From: Marinobacter sp. F3R08
Lineage (GTDB): Bacteria > Pseudomonadota > Gammaproteobacteria > Pseudomonadales > Oleiphilaceae
DNA length: 64,000 nt
NCBI RefSeq assembly: GCF_018860425.1
Contig: NZ_JAHKPI010000014.1
Location: 868,329-932,328, forward strand
Direction: 5' to 3'
Part shown: piece after piece, positions 9,036 to 17,861 of the stretch
How positions within the stretch are numbered: position 1 is the first letter of the stretch
Layout: every line of letters starts with the position of its first letter
The notes under the pieces: generated by a model
The model's input: the letters and a program-made list of their open reading frames with translations, nothing else
Database searches by the model: none
Told to the model about the DNA's origin: nothing
Position numbers and translations under genes: made by a program

Positions 9036-10160
9036 ATGGACCATTTTGATACAAGGCCGCCGGCCATTTTGCTGGCGGCACTGGCCCTGACGGCCTGTGG
9101 CGGTGGCAGTGACAATACCATTGCAGAGGATGAGGCGAATACTGGCGGCAATTTTTCCGAGCAGTTGATGCCTGCGGCAACGGAGACCGTTTACCTGAAT
9201 CTGGAGACCGGAGCGATGGTGGAAGAGGGCGGAGACTGGCACATTGCTGCCAACCGTCTGAACTTTCAGGTAAATAGCGGTGCTTCCGGCAGCGGCAGTG
9301 TTGGCGGAGCCCTTGCCGTAGCCCCGGATGATTTCTATGACGAGAATGGTAACCCCGACGTCAATGTGTTCACCAACGCGACCGCAAACTCCGAGCAGGA
9401 ACACCTGTTGGGTATTTTCGGGGAACCTGAGAGCTGGCAGGAAGACGACTTCGCCAGCGGCTTTGGATCGTCAGATACCTGGTCTCAATACGATTTCGCC
9501 ACGGGCGTGATCAGCGCGGCAGAAGACGTGGGTTATCTGGTCCGGTCTGCCGAAGGCAACAGTTTTGCCCGAATGCGGGTTGTCGACTTCAATTTTCCGA
9601 CCCGCACAGGACAGGGCATTGAAAGTTTCACGTTCGAATTTGAGGTGCAGGCCGCTGGCGCGTCAACATTTAGTGACACACCGATCTCTTTCACGCCCCC
9701 GGCAGGCTACAACGGCGACGACGCCTGTTTCGATTTTGACTCGGCTTCTGTTGTCGATTGCTCCACCAGCGAGGTATGGGATGTCCAGGTAGGCTTCTCT
9801 GATCGCGACTGGTATCTCAAGTCCAATAGCGGAGTGTCCGGGAACGGCAGTGGTGGCGTCTCTGATCCGATGACCTGGGCTGACCTTGCTGCCAATGACA
9901 GCGATCCGGGTGTTCCTCAGCTTTACAGCACGGATTCAACCGGCGGGGTATTCACGGATAACACCTGGTATGCCTACAACCTGCTGGAACAGCACAAGAT
10001 CTGGCCCGATTTCCGAACCTTCCTGATCAAGGCTGACGTCGATGATCCGGAGTCTCAGGTCTGGGCACTGCAGATCATTGGTTACTACGACCAGAATGGA
10101 AATAGCGGTCAGCCCACGGTGCGCTGGCTGCCCGTTGAACTCCAGCAGGTGGAGGAGTAA
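9036..10160 (+). CDS. hmuY: HmuY-family haem-binding lipoprotein with two HmuY-like segments
   Basis: A 374-residue lipoprotein: LALTAC forms a lipobox near residue 21, followed by a flexible Gly/Ser/Asp linker. The HmuY signature YLNLETG ... DWHIAANRLNFQVNSG lies near 50-90. A second, similar stretch (VWDVQVGFSDRDWYLKSNSG, then GNGSGG) lies near 247-276, so the HmuY core elements appear twice. HmuY proteins take haem from host or environmental haemoproteins and pass it to a TonB receptor, here the gene just upstream. AAGGAG gives a good ribosome site. In this short form the haem ligands cannot be assigned by eye. Confidence 0.82.
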   Translation: MDHFDTRPPAILLAALALTACGGGSDNTIAEDEANTGGNFSEQLMPAATETVYLNLETGAMVEEGGDWHIAANRLNFQVNSGASGSGSVGGALAVAPDDFYDENGNPDVNVFTNATANSEQEHLLGIFGEPESWQEDDFASGFGSSDTWSQYDFATGVISAAEDVGYLVRSAEGNSFARMRVVDFNFPTRTGQGIESFTFEFEVQAAGASTFSDTPISFTPPAGYNGDDACFDFDSASVVDCSTSEVWDVQVGFSDRDWYLKSNSGVSGNGSGGVSDPMTWADLAANDSDPGVPQLYSTDSTGGVFTDNTWYAYNLLEQHKIWPDFRTFLIKADVDDPESQVWALQIIGYYDQNGNSGQPTVRWLPVELQQVEE

Positions 10161-10163
10161 ACC

Positions 10164-11237
10164 ATGGAAAAGACAGCAATTGCCCCGGTGAAGGAACCCC
10201 GTTCGCTCTCAATGCGCTGGGAAGCTCTGCGGGAAGCAGAGCCAACGATGAGGATCCGTCAGATGGCCGACCAGCTGGGCGTGAGCGAGATGGAGCTTGT
10301 GCGGCTGCGCGATGGCGATGCGCTGACTCCGCTCAAGGACAGCTTCAGTGATCTGCTCAAGGCTCTTGAGAAGGTGGGGCCGGTGATGATCCTGACTCGC
10401 AACAATGAAGTGGTTCATGAAGTTACCGGCACCTTCAAGGAGTTCACCAGCGGACGATCGGGCGCCATGGGGCTGGCAGTTGGTGAGATCGATATCCGGG
10501 TCTTTTTTAAACACTGGGATTTCGGCTACCGGGTGCGGGAGCAAGTTCGTTCCGGATTAAGGGAAAGTCTGCAGTTTTTCGACCAGTATGGCGCTGCGGT
10601 CCACAAAATCTATCGTGTTGCTGATACCGATGGGGATGCATGGCAACGCCTTGTCAGCGAGTATGAAAGCGAACAACGGAAGCCGTTCGAATCCCGGGGC
10701 AAACGACCGGCTCCACAGCGGGTTGATCCGGAAACGGTCGACACAGAGGTTCTTCGCGAGGGTTGGCGGGAGCTGAAGGATGTCCATCATTTCGGTGCAC
10801 TTCTGAAGCGTGCTGGCGCCGACCGGCTGACCGCGCTGGAGCTGTTGAGAGGCGAGTGGGCTACCGAGTTGGTGCGCACTGAAGACGATGTGCTCGACCG
10901 GCTACTGGAACTGCTTCGAGACAATCAATGCCCGGCTATGTTCTTCGTCGGCAACCCTGGCATTGTGCAGATATTCACGGGCAAGGTGGAGAATTTGCGG
11001 CGCACCGGTGCCTGGATGAATGTTCTGGATCCGGGGTTCAACCTGCACGCCAATACCGAGTCAATCCGCCGCTGGTGGCTTGTCCGTCGGCCCTCTGCAG
11101 ATGGCATCATTACCTCTGTGGAAGCGTTTAACGCCGAAGGGGAGCTTGTGCTGACAGTGTTCGGTGAGCGCAAACCGGGCATACCGGAATCCGAACTCTG
11201 GCGGGAGCAGGCTGCGACACTGGAGGCGTTGTCATGA
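10164..11237 (+). CDS. hmuS: HemS/HmuS-family cytoplasmic haem-handling protein
   Basis: A 357-residue protein of the HemS/ChuS/HmuS family, which binds haem in the cytosol after import and delivers or degrades it. The family is an internal duplication. The first half ends with the FDQYGAAVHKIYRV segment near residue 145; the second repeats the layout (IVQIFTGKVENL, then WMNVLDPGFNLHANTESI near 300). It starts four bases after the hmuY-like stop and ends by overlapping hmuT (ATGA), so it is tightly coupled to the importer. Confidence 0.92.
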   Translation: MEKTAIAPVKEPRSLSMRWEALREAEPTMRIRQMADQLGVSEMELVRLRDGDALTPLKDSFSDLLKALEKVGPVMILTRNNEVVHEVTGTFKEFTSGRSGAMGLAVGEIDIRVFFKHWDFGYRVREQVRSGLRESLQFFDQYGAAVHKIYRVADTDGDAWQRLVSEYESEQRKPFESRGKRPAPQRVDPETVDTEVLREGWRELKDVHHFGALLKRAGADRLTALELLRGEWATELVRTEDDVLDRLLELLRDNQCPAMFFVGNPGIVQIFTGKVENLRRTGAWMNVLDPGFNLHANTESIRRWWLVRRPSADGIITSVEAFNAEGELVLTVFGERKPGIPESELWREQAATLEALS

Positions 11238-12088
11238 GATTCCGGGTGTTTGCCGCGTTCCTGCTGGTGACGGTGCTCTTTCCTGTCGCCCAGGCGGGAG
11301 AGCCTCCGCGGGTTGTGACGGCCGACGGTGCCATTACGGAGATCGTTTACCGTCTGGGGCTGGAATCGTTGTTGGTGGGTGTAGATACCACCAGCGGTTA
11401 TCCGGAACAGACTGAGTCTTTGCCCAAGGTCGGTTATCTGCGGGCGCTACCTTTTGAAGGCGTGCTGGCGCTGAAGCCGGATCTGCTGATCACCTCCGAG
11501 CAGGCCGCCCCGGAAGACAGTCTTGAGCGTTTGGGCCGGGCCGGTGTTCAGGTTGAGAAACTGCCTCTGGCCCGCTCACCGGAGGCCGTGCTGGAACGGA
11601 TTGTGTCTGTGGGCAGATTGCTGGGTGAGGAGGACAGGGCAGAGAGCCTGGCCTCCGAGCTCCGTTCGAAGATCAAACACATTCAACAGGCATCACTGGC
11701 TAGAGGCAATCAGCCGAAGGTATTGTTCATACTTGCTGCGGGCAATCATTCGGTGATGCTGGCAGGTGAAGGAACCGCGGCTTCCGCACTGCTGGATACA
11801 GTGGGAGCGGTCAATGCTGTGTCCGGGATCCAGGGCTACAAGCCGGCCAATCGCGAGGCCATTCTGGCTTCCCGACCGGATGCCATTGTTATTGCAGAAT
11901 CTACGCCGGGCCAGTTTGATATCCGGTCGTGGTCTGAGGTGGAGCGGCTTGAGGCCTGGCAGAGCGGGCACCGGTTGGTGGCAGACAGCATGATGTTGCT
12001 GGGGTTCGGTCCGCGTCTGCCGGACGCAATGGCGGCGGTGAACGACGTGTTATCTGCGCCATCGAATGTGGCAGCCAATGATCCGTGA
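11234..12088 (+). CDS. hmuT: Haem ABC transporter periplasmic binding protein HmuT
   Basis: A 284-residue class III binding protein with a signal peptide (about 1-21, ending AQAG). The two lobes are joined by a long helix, typical of haem, B12 and siderophore binding proteins: RVVTADGAITEIVYRLG at the start, LKPDLLITSEQ near 80 and ASRPDAIVIAE near 213. It should hold haem released into the periplasm by the TonB receptor and dock on HmuU. Overlaps at both ends (hmuS ATGA; about 23 bases with hmuU) indicate one transcript. Confidence 0.94.
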   Translation: MRFRVFAAFLLVTVLFPVAQAGEPPRVVTADGAITEIVYRLGLESLLVGVDTTSGYPEQTESLPKVGYLRALPFEGVLALKPDLLITSEQAAPEDSLERLGRAGVQVEKLPLARSPEAVLERIVSVGRLLGEEDRAESLASELRSKIKHIQQASLARGNQPKVLFILAAGNHSVMLAGEGTAASALLDTVGAVNAVSGIQGYKPANREAILASRPDAIVIAESTPGQFDIRSWSEVERLEAWQSGHRLVADSMMLLGFGPRLPDAMAAVNDVLSAPSNVAANDP

Positions 12089-13115
12089 TGCCGCAGGCCG
12101 CATCGGTTATTCACCGTCATTGTTGGTTGCCTTGTCGGCCGCCGTCCTTGTGGCACTGGTATCCATCACCAGTGGTGCCTACCCTCTGGCGCTTGCCGAT
12201 ATCCTGAGCGTGTTCACCGGTCAGGAGGCGACCGACCCGGTCGCCTCCATGGTGCTGCTGGAAGTGCGGATGCCGAGATTTTTGCTGGGCTTTCTGGTTG
12301 GGGCGGTGCTGGCAGTCTCGGGCGCACTGCTGCAGGGGCTGTTCCGCAACCCTCTGGCCGATCCGGGGCTGATCGGGGTTTCCGCCGGTGCCTCCCTGGC
12401 GGCCATTGCTGTAATCGTGCTGGGCAATACCTGGCTTGGCGGATGGTTGGCAATGACCGGAGAATGGGCGTTGCCCATTGCAGCCTTTCTCGGTGGCAGT
12501 GGAACGGTGTTACTGGCCTGGCGTATTGCCAACCGGTCCGGGCAGACGGCCGTAGCGACCCTGTTGCTTGCCGGTATCGCGATCAATGCCGTGGCTGGTG
12601 CGGCAACAGGATTGTTGACCTTCTACGCTACCGATGAAGAGCTGCGCTCGCTGACTTTCTGGACCATGGGCAGCCTGGGCCATGCAGGCTGGGATGATCT
12701 GCTGGTGGGAGCTCCGTTCATGCTGCTGGCGCTGCTGGCAACCCCCTGGCTGGCCCGTCCGCTGGATGCGTTTCTGCTGGGCGAATCGGTTGTCGGTCAC
12801 CTGGGATATCGCACAGATACCATCAAAAAGGCCGCTATTCTGGTGGTTGGCCTGGGGGTGGGAGCTGCCGTTGCGGTCAGTGGGTTGATCGGGTTCGTCG
12901 GTCTGGTCGTGCCTCATCTGGTCCGCCAGATGGTTGGCGCCAGCCACCGGATGGTGCTACCGCTCAGTATCCTGGTGGGAGGAACACTTCTGGTGGCTGC
13001 GGATTCCCTGGCAAGGGTGGTGGTCGCGCCGGCAGAGCTGCCTATTGGCCTGATGATGGCATTGATCGGAGGGCCTTTTTTCCTGGCACTTCTGTTGAGG
13101 ACAAAGGTGATCTGA
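12066..13115 (+). CDS. hmuU: Haem ABC transporter permease HmuU (FecCD family)
   Basis: A 349-residue FecCD-type permease with about ten membrane spans. The family segment VRMPRFLLGFLVGAVLAVSG near 70, the RNPLADPGLIGVSAGA stretch and the C-terminal GLIGFVGLVVPHLVR coupling motif are all present. The gene begins inside the last codons of hmuT; an alternative ATG twelve bases later (MIRDAAG) would shorten the overlap. It ends TGATG on the hmuV start. Confidence 0.94.
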   Translation: MWQPMIRDAAGRIGYSPSLLVALSAAVLVALVSITSGAYPLALADILSVFTGQEATDPVASMVLLEVRMPRFLLGFLVGAVLAVSGALLQGLFRNPLADPGLIGVSAGASLAAIAVIVLGNTWLGGWLAMTGEWALPIAAFLGGSGTVLLAWRIANRSGQTAVATLLLAGIAINAVAGAATGLLTFYATDEELRSLTFWTMGSLGHAGWDDLLVGAPFMLLALLATPWLARPLDAFLLGESVVGHLGYRTDTIKKAAILVVGLGVGAAVAVSGLIGFVGLVVPHLVRQMVGASHRMVLPLSILVGGTLLVAADSLARVVVAPAELPIGLMMALIGGPFFLALLLRTKVI

Positions 13116-13936
13116 TGGTTCTTTGTGTTAAAAACCTCAGCGTATCCATTGAACGCTCCAGGATTGTTCATGGCATTGATTGCCACCTGCACGAAGGAGA
13201 ACTCCTGATGCTCCTGGGCCCGAACGGTGCGGGTAAATCGACGTTACTCAGGGCCATCAGCGGCGACCTCGCTTATGGCGGCAGCGTTAGCCTCTCGGGG
13301 CGGGAGCTTGGAGAGTGGCGCCCCGAACACCTGGCCCGTCAGCGTGCGGTAATGCCCCAGCGGGTAGAGGTGAATTTTCCGCTGACGGTCGAGGAGGTCG
13401 TACAATTGGGGCGGTCAGAATTGAGAGCCGGCATGAACGATCCGGTGGTTGATCGGTTGATGGATGATCTGGATATTGCTCACCTCAGGCATCGCTTGGT
13501 TCCCGGTCTGTCCGGTGGTGAGCAGCAGCGGTTGCAGCTGGCACGGGTTCTGGCTCAGATCATGGACAGTCCGGGCGAGCGACTTTTGCTTCTGGACGAG
13601 TGCACATCCGCCCTGGATCCGGCACATCAGCAAATGGTTCTGGACCTGGTTCGCCGTCTGGCCAAAGAGGAAGGCGTGGCAGTGCTGGCGGTTATGCACG
13701 ATCTCAATCTGGCGGCCCAATTTGCCGATCGCCTGATGTTGATGAAGGCAGGTTATCGTGTCCACTCCGGATCAGCATGGGACGTGCTTACGCCGGACCT
13801 GCTGGAAACCGTCTACGGTTTTTCGGCGAGGGTGGTCGAGCTGGAGGAAGGTTACCCCATGGTGGTGCCGCGGCGCGGTGCACCTGTGAGGGCTCAGCTG
13901 GCGCCCTTGAATCCCAGTTGCCGCCAGGCTTCGTAG
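13115..13936 (+). CDS. hmuV: Haem ABC transporter ATP-binding protein HmuV
   Basis: A 273-residue ATPase that powers haem import through HmuU. It has Walker [10 protein letters not shown] near 34, the signature [15 protein letters not shown] near 130, Walker [14 protein letters not shown] near 158 (with Cys where DEP is usual) and the switch His in AVMHDLN. The start shares one base with the hmuU stop. The last 43 bases overlap the convergent trmL gene, so the C-terminal tail is encoded opposite the end of trmL. Confidence 0.94.
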   Translation: MVLCVKNLSVSIERSRIVHGIDCHLHEGELLMLLGPNGAGKSTLLRAISGDLAYGGSVSLSGRELGEWRPEHLARQRAVMPQRVEVNFPLTVEEVVQLGRSELRAGMNDPVVDRLMDDLDIAHLRHRLVPGLSGGEQQRLQLARVLAQIMDSPGERLLLLDECTSALDPAHQQMVLDLVRRLAKEEGVAVLAVMHDLNLAAQFADRLMLMKAGYRVHSGSAWDVLTPDLLETVYGFSARVVELEEGYPMVVPRRGAPVRAQLAPLNPSCRQAS

Positions 13937-14358
13937 ACGACCAGAGCCGCTGTGTTGGAGAGATTGAGGCTCCGGCTTTCCGGCTGCATTGGAACCCTCA
14001 GGCGGTGTCCGGGCAGCAAGCCCTCACGAATACCGGCAGGCAAGCCACGGGTTTCAGGCCCGAACATCAGGTAGTCGCCATCCTGATAGCTGACTTCATG
14101 GTAGTGGATGCTGCCCTTGGTGGTCAGCCCGAACAGGCGTTCGGGCTGCTCGCTGGAGAGGAAGTCCTGGTAGTTCTTGTGGACCTTGACCGTGGCGTAC
14201 TCGCTGTAATCCAGTCCGGCCCGCCGCATCTGTTTGTCCTCCAGGCTAAAGCCCAGCGGTTCGATCAGATGCAGCCGGCAGCCGGTGTTGGCGCACAGCC
14301 GGATGATATTGCCGGTGTTCGGCGGTATCTCCGGCTCGTAAAGCACCACGTTGAGCAT
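13894..14358 (-). CDS. trmL: tRNA (cytidine/uridine-34-2'-O)-methyltransferase TrmL
   Basis: A 154-residue SPOUT methyltransferase that 2'-O-methylates the wobble base of the two tRNA-Leu isoacceptors. Motifs run [26 protein letters not shown] at the start (seen in two pieces in the family alignment), FGPETRGLP near 103 and [19 protein letters not shown] at the end, the last forming the knot that binds S-adenosylmethionine. The start lies five bases after the thiolase stop, so it is probably co-transcribed with it. Its 3' end overlaps hmuV on the other strand. Confidence 0.93.
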   Translation of the reverse strand: MLNVVLYEPEIPPNTGNIIRLCANTGCRLHLIEPLGFSLEDKQMRRAGLDYSEYATVKVHKNYQDFLSSEQPERLFGLTTKGSIHYHEVSYQDGDYLMFGPETRGLPAGIREGLLPGHRLRVPMQPESRSLNLSNTAALVVYEAWRQLGFKGAS

Positions 14359-14363
14359 GGATC

Positions 14364-15542
14364 TTAGCGCTCAACCGCAAGAGCAACGCCCATGCCGCCG
14401 CCGATACACAGGGTGGCGAGGCCCTTGTGGGCGTCGCGGCGAACCATTTCATGCAGCAGTGAGACCAGGATTCGGCAACCGGATGCGCCGATGGGGTGGC
14501 CCAGGGCAATGGCGCCGCCGTTCACGTTCACTTTGCTGGTATCCCAGCCCATATCACGGTTCACAGAAATGGCCTGGGCCGCAAACGCCTCATTGGCTTC
14601 CACCAGATCAAGATCGTCAGCGTTCCAGCCGGCGAGTTTCAGGCAGCGCTGACTGGCGGGAATCGGGCCGGTACCCATGATGCCTGGATCCACGCCGGCA
14701 TTCGCATGGGCCTTGATAGTGGCCAGGGGAGTGAGCCCCAGTTCTTTGGCTTTCTCAGCACTGCAGACCATCACGGCAGCGGCGCCGTCGTTCAGTGACG
14801 AAGCATTGCCGGCAGTGACCGTGCCATCTTTCTTGAAGGCCGGACGCAATTTGCCCAGTCCCTCGGCAGTCACGCCATCGCGGGGGCCTTCGTCTCGGTC
14901 AACCACGATCGGGTCGCCTTTGCGCTGGGGGATGGAGACCGGAACGATCTGGTCATCAAAACGGCCGGCTTCGCGGGCAGCGTTGGCTTTCTGCTGTGAA
15001 GCTGCGGCAAAGCTGTCCTGTTCTTCCCGGCTGATGCCGTACTTTTCGACGATGTTTTCGGCGGTAATGCCCATGTGGTAATCGTTGAACGCATCCCACA
15101 GACCATCGGTGATCATGGTATCGATCATGGACCAGTTACCCATGCGCTGACCGTTCCTGCTGTTAGGTAGTACATGAGGGGACTGACTCATGCTTTCCTG
15201 ACCGCCGGCAATCATCATCTCGGCGTCGCCGCAGCGAATGGCCTGTACCGCCATGTGAACGGCTTTCAGGCCGGAGCCGCAGACTTTGTTGATGGTCATG
15301 GCCGGCACTGACGCCGGAATACCGGCATGGATGGCAGACTGGCGGGCAGGGTTCTGGCCACAGCCTGCGGTGAGAACCTGGCCCAGTACCACTTCGTTGA
15401 TCTGGTCGCCGGCGACACCGGTCTCTTCCAGAAGTGCTTTGATAACGGCGGTTCCCAACTGCACTGCGCTCAGGCTGGAGAGACCTCCACCAAAGTTTCC
15501 GATAGCAGTACGACGGGCGGCAACAATAACGACATCACGCAT
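14364..15542 (-). CDS. Acetyl-CoA C-acetyltransferase (thiolase II)
   Basis: A 392-residue thiolase with all catalytic residues: Cys in [10 protein letters not shown] near 88, His in [10 protein letters not shown] near 348 and Cys in LCIGGGMG near 378. It condenses two acetyl-CoA to acetoacetyl-CoA, or runs in reverse, in short-chain fatty acid or polyhydroxybutyrate metabolism. No phaB or phaC lies next to it, so I cannot separate an AtoB from a PhaA role. The start [12 protein letters not shown] is the family's usual one. Confidence 0.93.
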   Translation of the reverse strand: MRDVVIVAARRTAIGNFGGGLSSLSAVQLGTAVIKALLEETGVAGDQINEVVLGQVLTAGCGQNPARQSAIHAGIPASVPAMTINKVCGSGLKAVHMAVQAIRCGDAEMMIAGGQESMSQSPHVLPNSRNGQRMGNWSMIDTMITDGLWDAFNDYHMGITAENIVEKYGISREEQDSFAAASQQKANAAREAGRFDDQIVPVSIPQRKGDPIVVDRDEGPRDGVTAEGLGKLRPAFKKDGTVTAGNASSLNDGAAAVMVCSAEKAKELGLTPLATIKAHANAGVDPGIMGTGPIPASQRCLKLAGWNADDLDLVEANEAFAAQAISVNRDMGWDTSKVNVNGGAIALGHPIGASGCRILVSLLHEMVRRDAHKGLATLCIGGGMGVALAVER

Positions 15543-15565
15543 GGGAATTCTCCGGATCAGGGGCT

Positions 15566-15589
15566 CGTGCAGGACCTTGGTCCTGCACG
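15566..15589. repeat. 24-base perfect inverted repeat between the SDR gene and the thiolase gene
   Basis: CGTGCAGGACC and GGTCCTGCACG are fully complementary around TT, giving a very stable hairpin 23 bases upstream of the thiolase start. There is no T tract on either strand, so it is not a classic terminator. It could act as a leader hairpin or an mRNA-stabilising structure. Confidence 0.6.
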
Positions 15590-15631
15590 TTCGCGATTGA
15601 AAACTGACGGCATTGTATCCGGAAAGCGCTC

Positions 15632-15650
15632 CCTGACCAAAATGGTCAGG
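15632..15650. repeat. Second hairpin in the thiolase upstream region
   Basis: CCTGACC, a five-base AAAAT loop and GGTCAGG form a 7-bp hairpin just after the SDR gene stop. No T run follows on the transcribed strand, so termination is doubtful. Confidence 0.45.
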
Positions 15651-15671
15651 CTCGCATGTCCCCGGACAAGG

Positions 15672-16418
15672 CTACATGTTCAGGCTTCGGCCTCCGTCGA
15701 CGGCGACAATCTGGCCGGTGATGAATGGTGCATCACAGATCAGAAAGACGATGGCACCGGCAATATCATCCGGATTACCCGTGCGGGCCAGCGGGGTTTT
15801 ATCGAGAATGGCCTGTTGTTGGGGAGTATCCATGTCGCCGTTGCCCTCGGGCCAGAGAATCGCCCCGGGCGAAACGCCATTTACACGCACATCGGGTGCA
15901 AGATCTTTGGCCCATGAGCGTGTCAGGGCGGCCAGGCCGGCCTTGCTGGCACAGTAGAGCGGGTGGTCAGCGACAGGCTTTTCACTGTAGATGTCGATCA
16001 GGTTTACCACGCTGCCGCGGTGTTTGCGTAAAGAGGGCAGGCAGGCCTGGAGCAGGAAGAAGGGCGCCCGTAGATTGGTGTCCAGGATGGTGCTCCAGTC
16101 GTCCTCGGTGGCACCCCCGGTCGGGGTGGGATAGAACACTGACGCATTGTTTACCAAGGCGTCCAGCCGATCCCAGTGTGCGGTGGCTTCGCTGGCGAGC
16201 CGGGTTATCTCGGATAGCTGGCTCAGGTCCGCCTGAATGGCGCAGGCGGAATCCGGACGCTGTCGGTTCATCTGTTCAATGAGCGCGTTGGCCTGCTGTT
16301 CCCGGCTCCGGTAATGAACCAGCAGGTTCCAGCCTTTCTGGTGCAGTGCCCTGGCTGTTCGTGCGCCAAGGCGATGGGCTGCGCCGGTGATCAGGGCGAC
16401 GGGCGTTGTGGCGGCCAT
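15672..16418 (-). CDS. Pteridine-reductase-like short-chain dehydrogenase (FolM type)
   Basis: A 248-residue SDR. The nucleotide loop reads TGAAHRLG near residue 11 (the Arg is typical of pteridine reductases and NADPH users). NNAS lies near 91, the catalytic pair YCASKAG near 154 and the closing SPGAI near 184. By similarity it reduces dihydromonapterin or dihydrofolate (FolM/PTR1 group), which would serve pterin cofactor supply. Other SDR substrates cannot be excluded. It is followed downstream by two hairpins and precedes thiolase; its start lies about ten bases after the cca stop. Confidence 0.82.
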   Translation of the reverse strand: MAATTPVALITGAAHRLGARTARALHQKGWNLLVHYRSREQQANALIEQMNRQRPDSACAIQADLSQLSEITRLASEATAHWDRLDALVNNASVFYPTPTGGATEDDWSTILDTNLRAPFFLLQACLPSLRKHRGSVVNLIDIYSEKPVADHPLYCASKAGLAALTRSWAKDLAPDVRVNGVSPGAILWPEGNGDMDTPQQQAILDKTPLARTGNPDDIAGAIVFLICDAPFITGQIVAVDGGRSLNM

Positions 16419-16427
16419 GGTAATTCC

Positions 16428-17549
16428 TCAGTCGTGGGGGTGGGCGACGGTGTCGTCAATACGTTTGCGACGTTCATCCCGGATTGCGCTGCCCAGTGCC
16501 TTGCCGCTGTATCCCTGAGCGATGAGGTCTTTGGGGGCGACTCCGGTTGCCGCCTCCGCCGCCGCCCGGAGCAGGGCGAGCGTCCCTGGCTCGGTAGTGG
16601 GGGCGCACCCCAGAACCCTCAGTAGTTGTGAAAAACGCTCCGGCCGGCGCCAGACATCAGCCTGGTCGAGCAGATCCAGCAGGGTTTCGGCTTTCGGGCG
16701 TTGCGGGTCGATGTTGCCGACCTGAGGCACGAAAGCGGTTACCAGCTGTGCGAGATTCTGGCAGTCGTTGGGAGCCTTCAACGCTTTGGCCCGTGCCACC
16801 GCAGCGGATTCACCCAGTGGTGAGAGCAGGGCAGAAAAGTGCTCCGCGGTAGTGGCGTCGGCCTGTTTGTGGATGCGGCGGAGGGCGTCCATAGCCATAG
16901 AGAATGTTCCGGATGGCGCAATTTCCGGAATAAGCACGTCAAGGGCTCCGCAGTCCCGCAAAACGTCAAAAAATGCCTCGGGCACGGTTTCGTGCAGCGC
17001 CCGCTGGAGTTCCTGCCAGACCCGCTCGGGAACCAGGTGATCCACTTCACCGGTGTCCACCATGGTTTTCATCAGGGCCATGGTCTGGTCGCATACGTTG
17101 AACTCCAACGGGCGAAAGCGCGCTGCGAACCGGGCGGTACGCAGAATTCTCAAGGGGTCCTCTGCAAAAGCGTCAGATACATGGCGAAGTGTGCGATTCT
17201 TCAGGTCGCTCAGACCATGGAACGGGTCTACCAGTTGACCACTTTCGGTTTTTGCCATTGCATTGATGGTCAGGTCGCGTCGCCTCAGATCCTGTTCAAG
17301 GGTGACGTCTGGCGCACTATAAACGGTGAAGCCATGGTAGCCCCGTCCCTGTTTTCGCTCGGTGCGGGCAAGGGCATATTCTTCCCGGGTATGGGGATGC
17401 AGGAATACCGGAAAGTCGGCGCCCACCTGTTTGAATCCGTTGGCCTGCATTTCTGCGGGGGTTGCACCAACCACTACCCAGTCCCGGTCTTTGACCTCGA
17501 GGCCGAGCAAGTCATCACGAACGGCACCACCAACCAGATAGACCTGCAT
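16428..17549 (-). CDS. cca: CCA-adding tRNA nucleotidyltransferase, no HD domain seen
   Basis: A 373-residue class II nucleotidyltransferase that builds or repairs the CCA end of tRNA without a template. The catalytic head has YLVGGAVRD, the DRDWVVVG carboxylate motif near 21-28, RRRDLTINAMA near 89 and the EDPLRILRTARF nucleotide-recognition region near 130. E. coli Cca is about 412 residues and carries a C-terminal HD phosphohydrolase domain. Here no HD pair is visible and the C-terminal part is shorter, which suggests a nucleotidyltransferase-only enzyme. Confidence 0.93.
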   Translation of the reverse strand: MQVYLVGGAVRDDLLGLEVKDRDWVVVGATPAEMQANGFKQVGADFPVFLHPHTREEYALARTERKQGRGYHGFTVYSAPDVTLEQDLRRRDLTINAMAKTESGQLVDPFHGLSDLKNRTLRHVSDAFAEDPLRILRTARFAARFRPLEFNVCDQTMALMKTMVDTGEVDHLVPERVWQELQRALHETVPEAFFDVLRDCGALDVLIPEIAPSGTFSMAMDALRRIHKQADATTAEHFSALLSPLGESAAVARAKALKAPNDCQNLAQLVTAFVPQVGNIDPQRPKAETLLDLLDQADVWRRPERFSQLLRVLGCAPTTEPGTLALLRAAAEAATGVAPKDLIAQGYSGKALGSAIRDERRKRIDDTVAHPHD

Positions 17550-17861
17550 GGAATGTCCTGTTTTTTCGGGAAGTTTGTCTGTGGATTATCCGGTTCCAGG
17601 GCAGGACAGGCAAACCTGAGGCGGGCTTGGCCAGCACAAACGTGCAGCGATCATTGCCACACAATAAATACAGAGTCGCTTCTGCGCAGGATCTGTGGGG
17701 TAAAGGTCTGTTTTTGATGTATAAACAGAGGCATTTTTTTGCCGCTTGCCGATAGTGAGACGATGCGCCGAGGTGGTGTTAATCGGAATATCAACAGGTT
17801 ATGAAAGCTGGCGCAATTATTTCATGGAAAATCGGAAATGATGTTTTTCTGGAGACACGCA
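17550..17861. other. Intergenic region between cca and flgP
   Basis: About 310 bases with no convincing gene. A GCCGATAG at 17748-17755 resembles the -10 element of flagellar sigma-28 promoters and lies about 105 bases before flgP, but no TAAA is found at the required spacing. The region also holds a seven-T run flanked by GGC and GCC. The promoter for flgP-flgT must lie here. Confidence 0.5.

Noticed and set aside
17748..17755. Flagellar sigma-28 -10 element GCCGATAG before flgP
   Set aside because: The -35 TAAA lies 22 bases upstream where about 15 are needed, and no alternative TAAA fits; kept only as a note in the intergenic entry.
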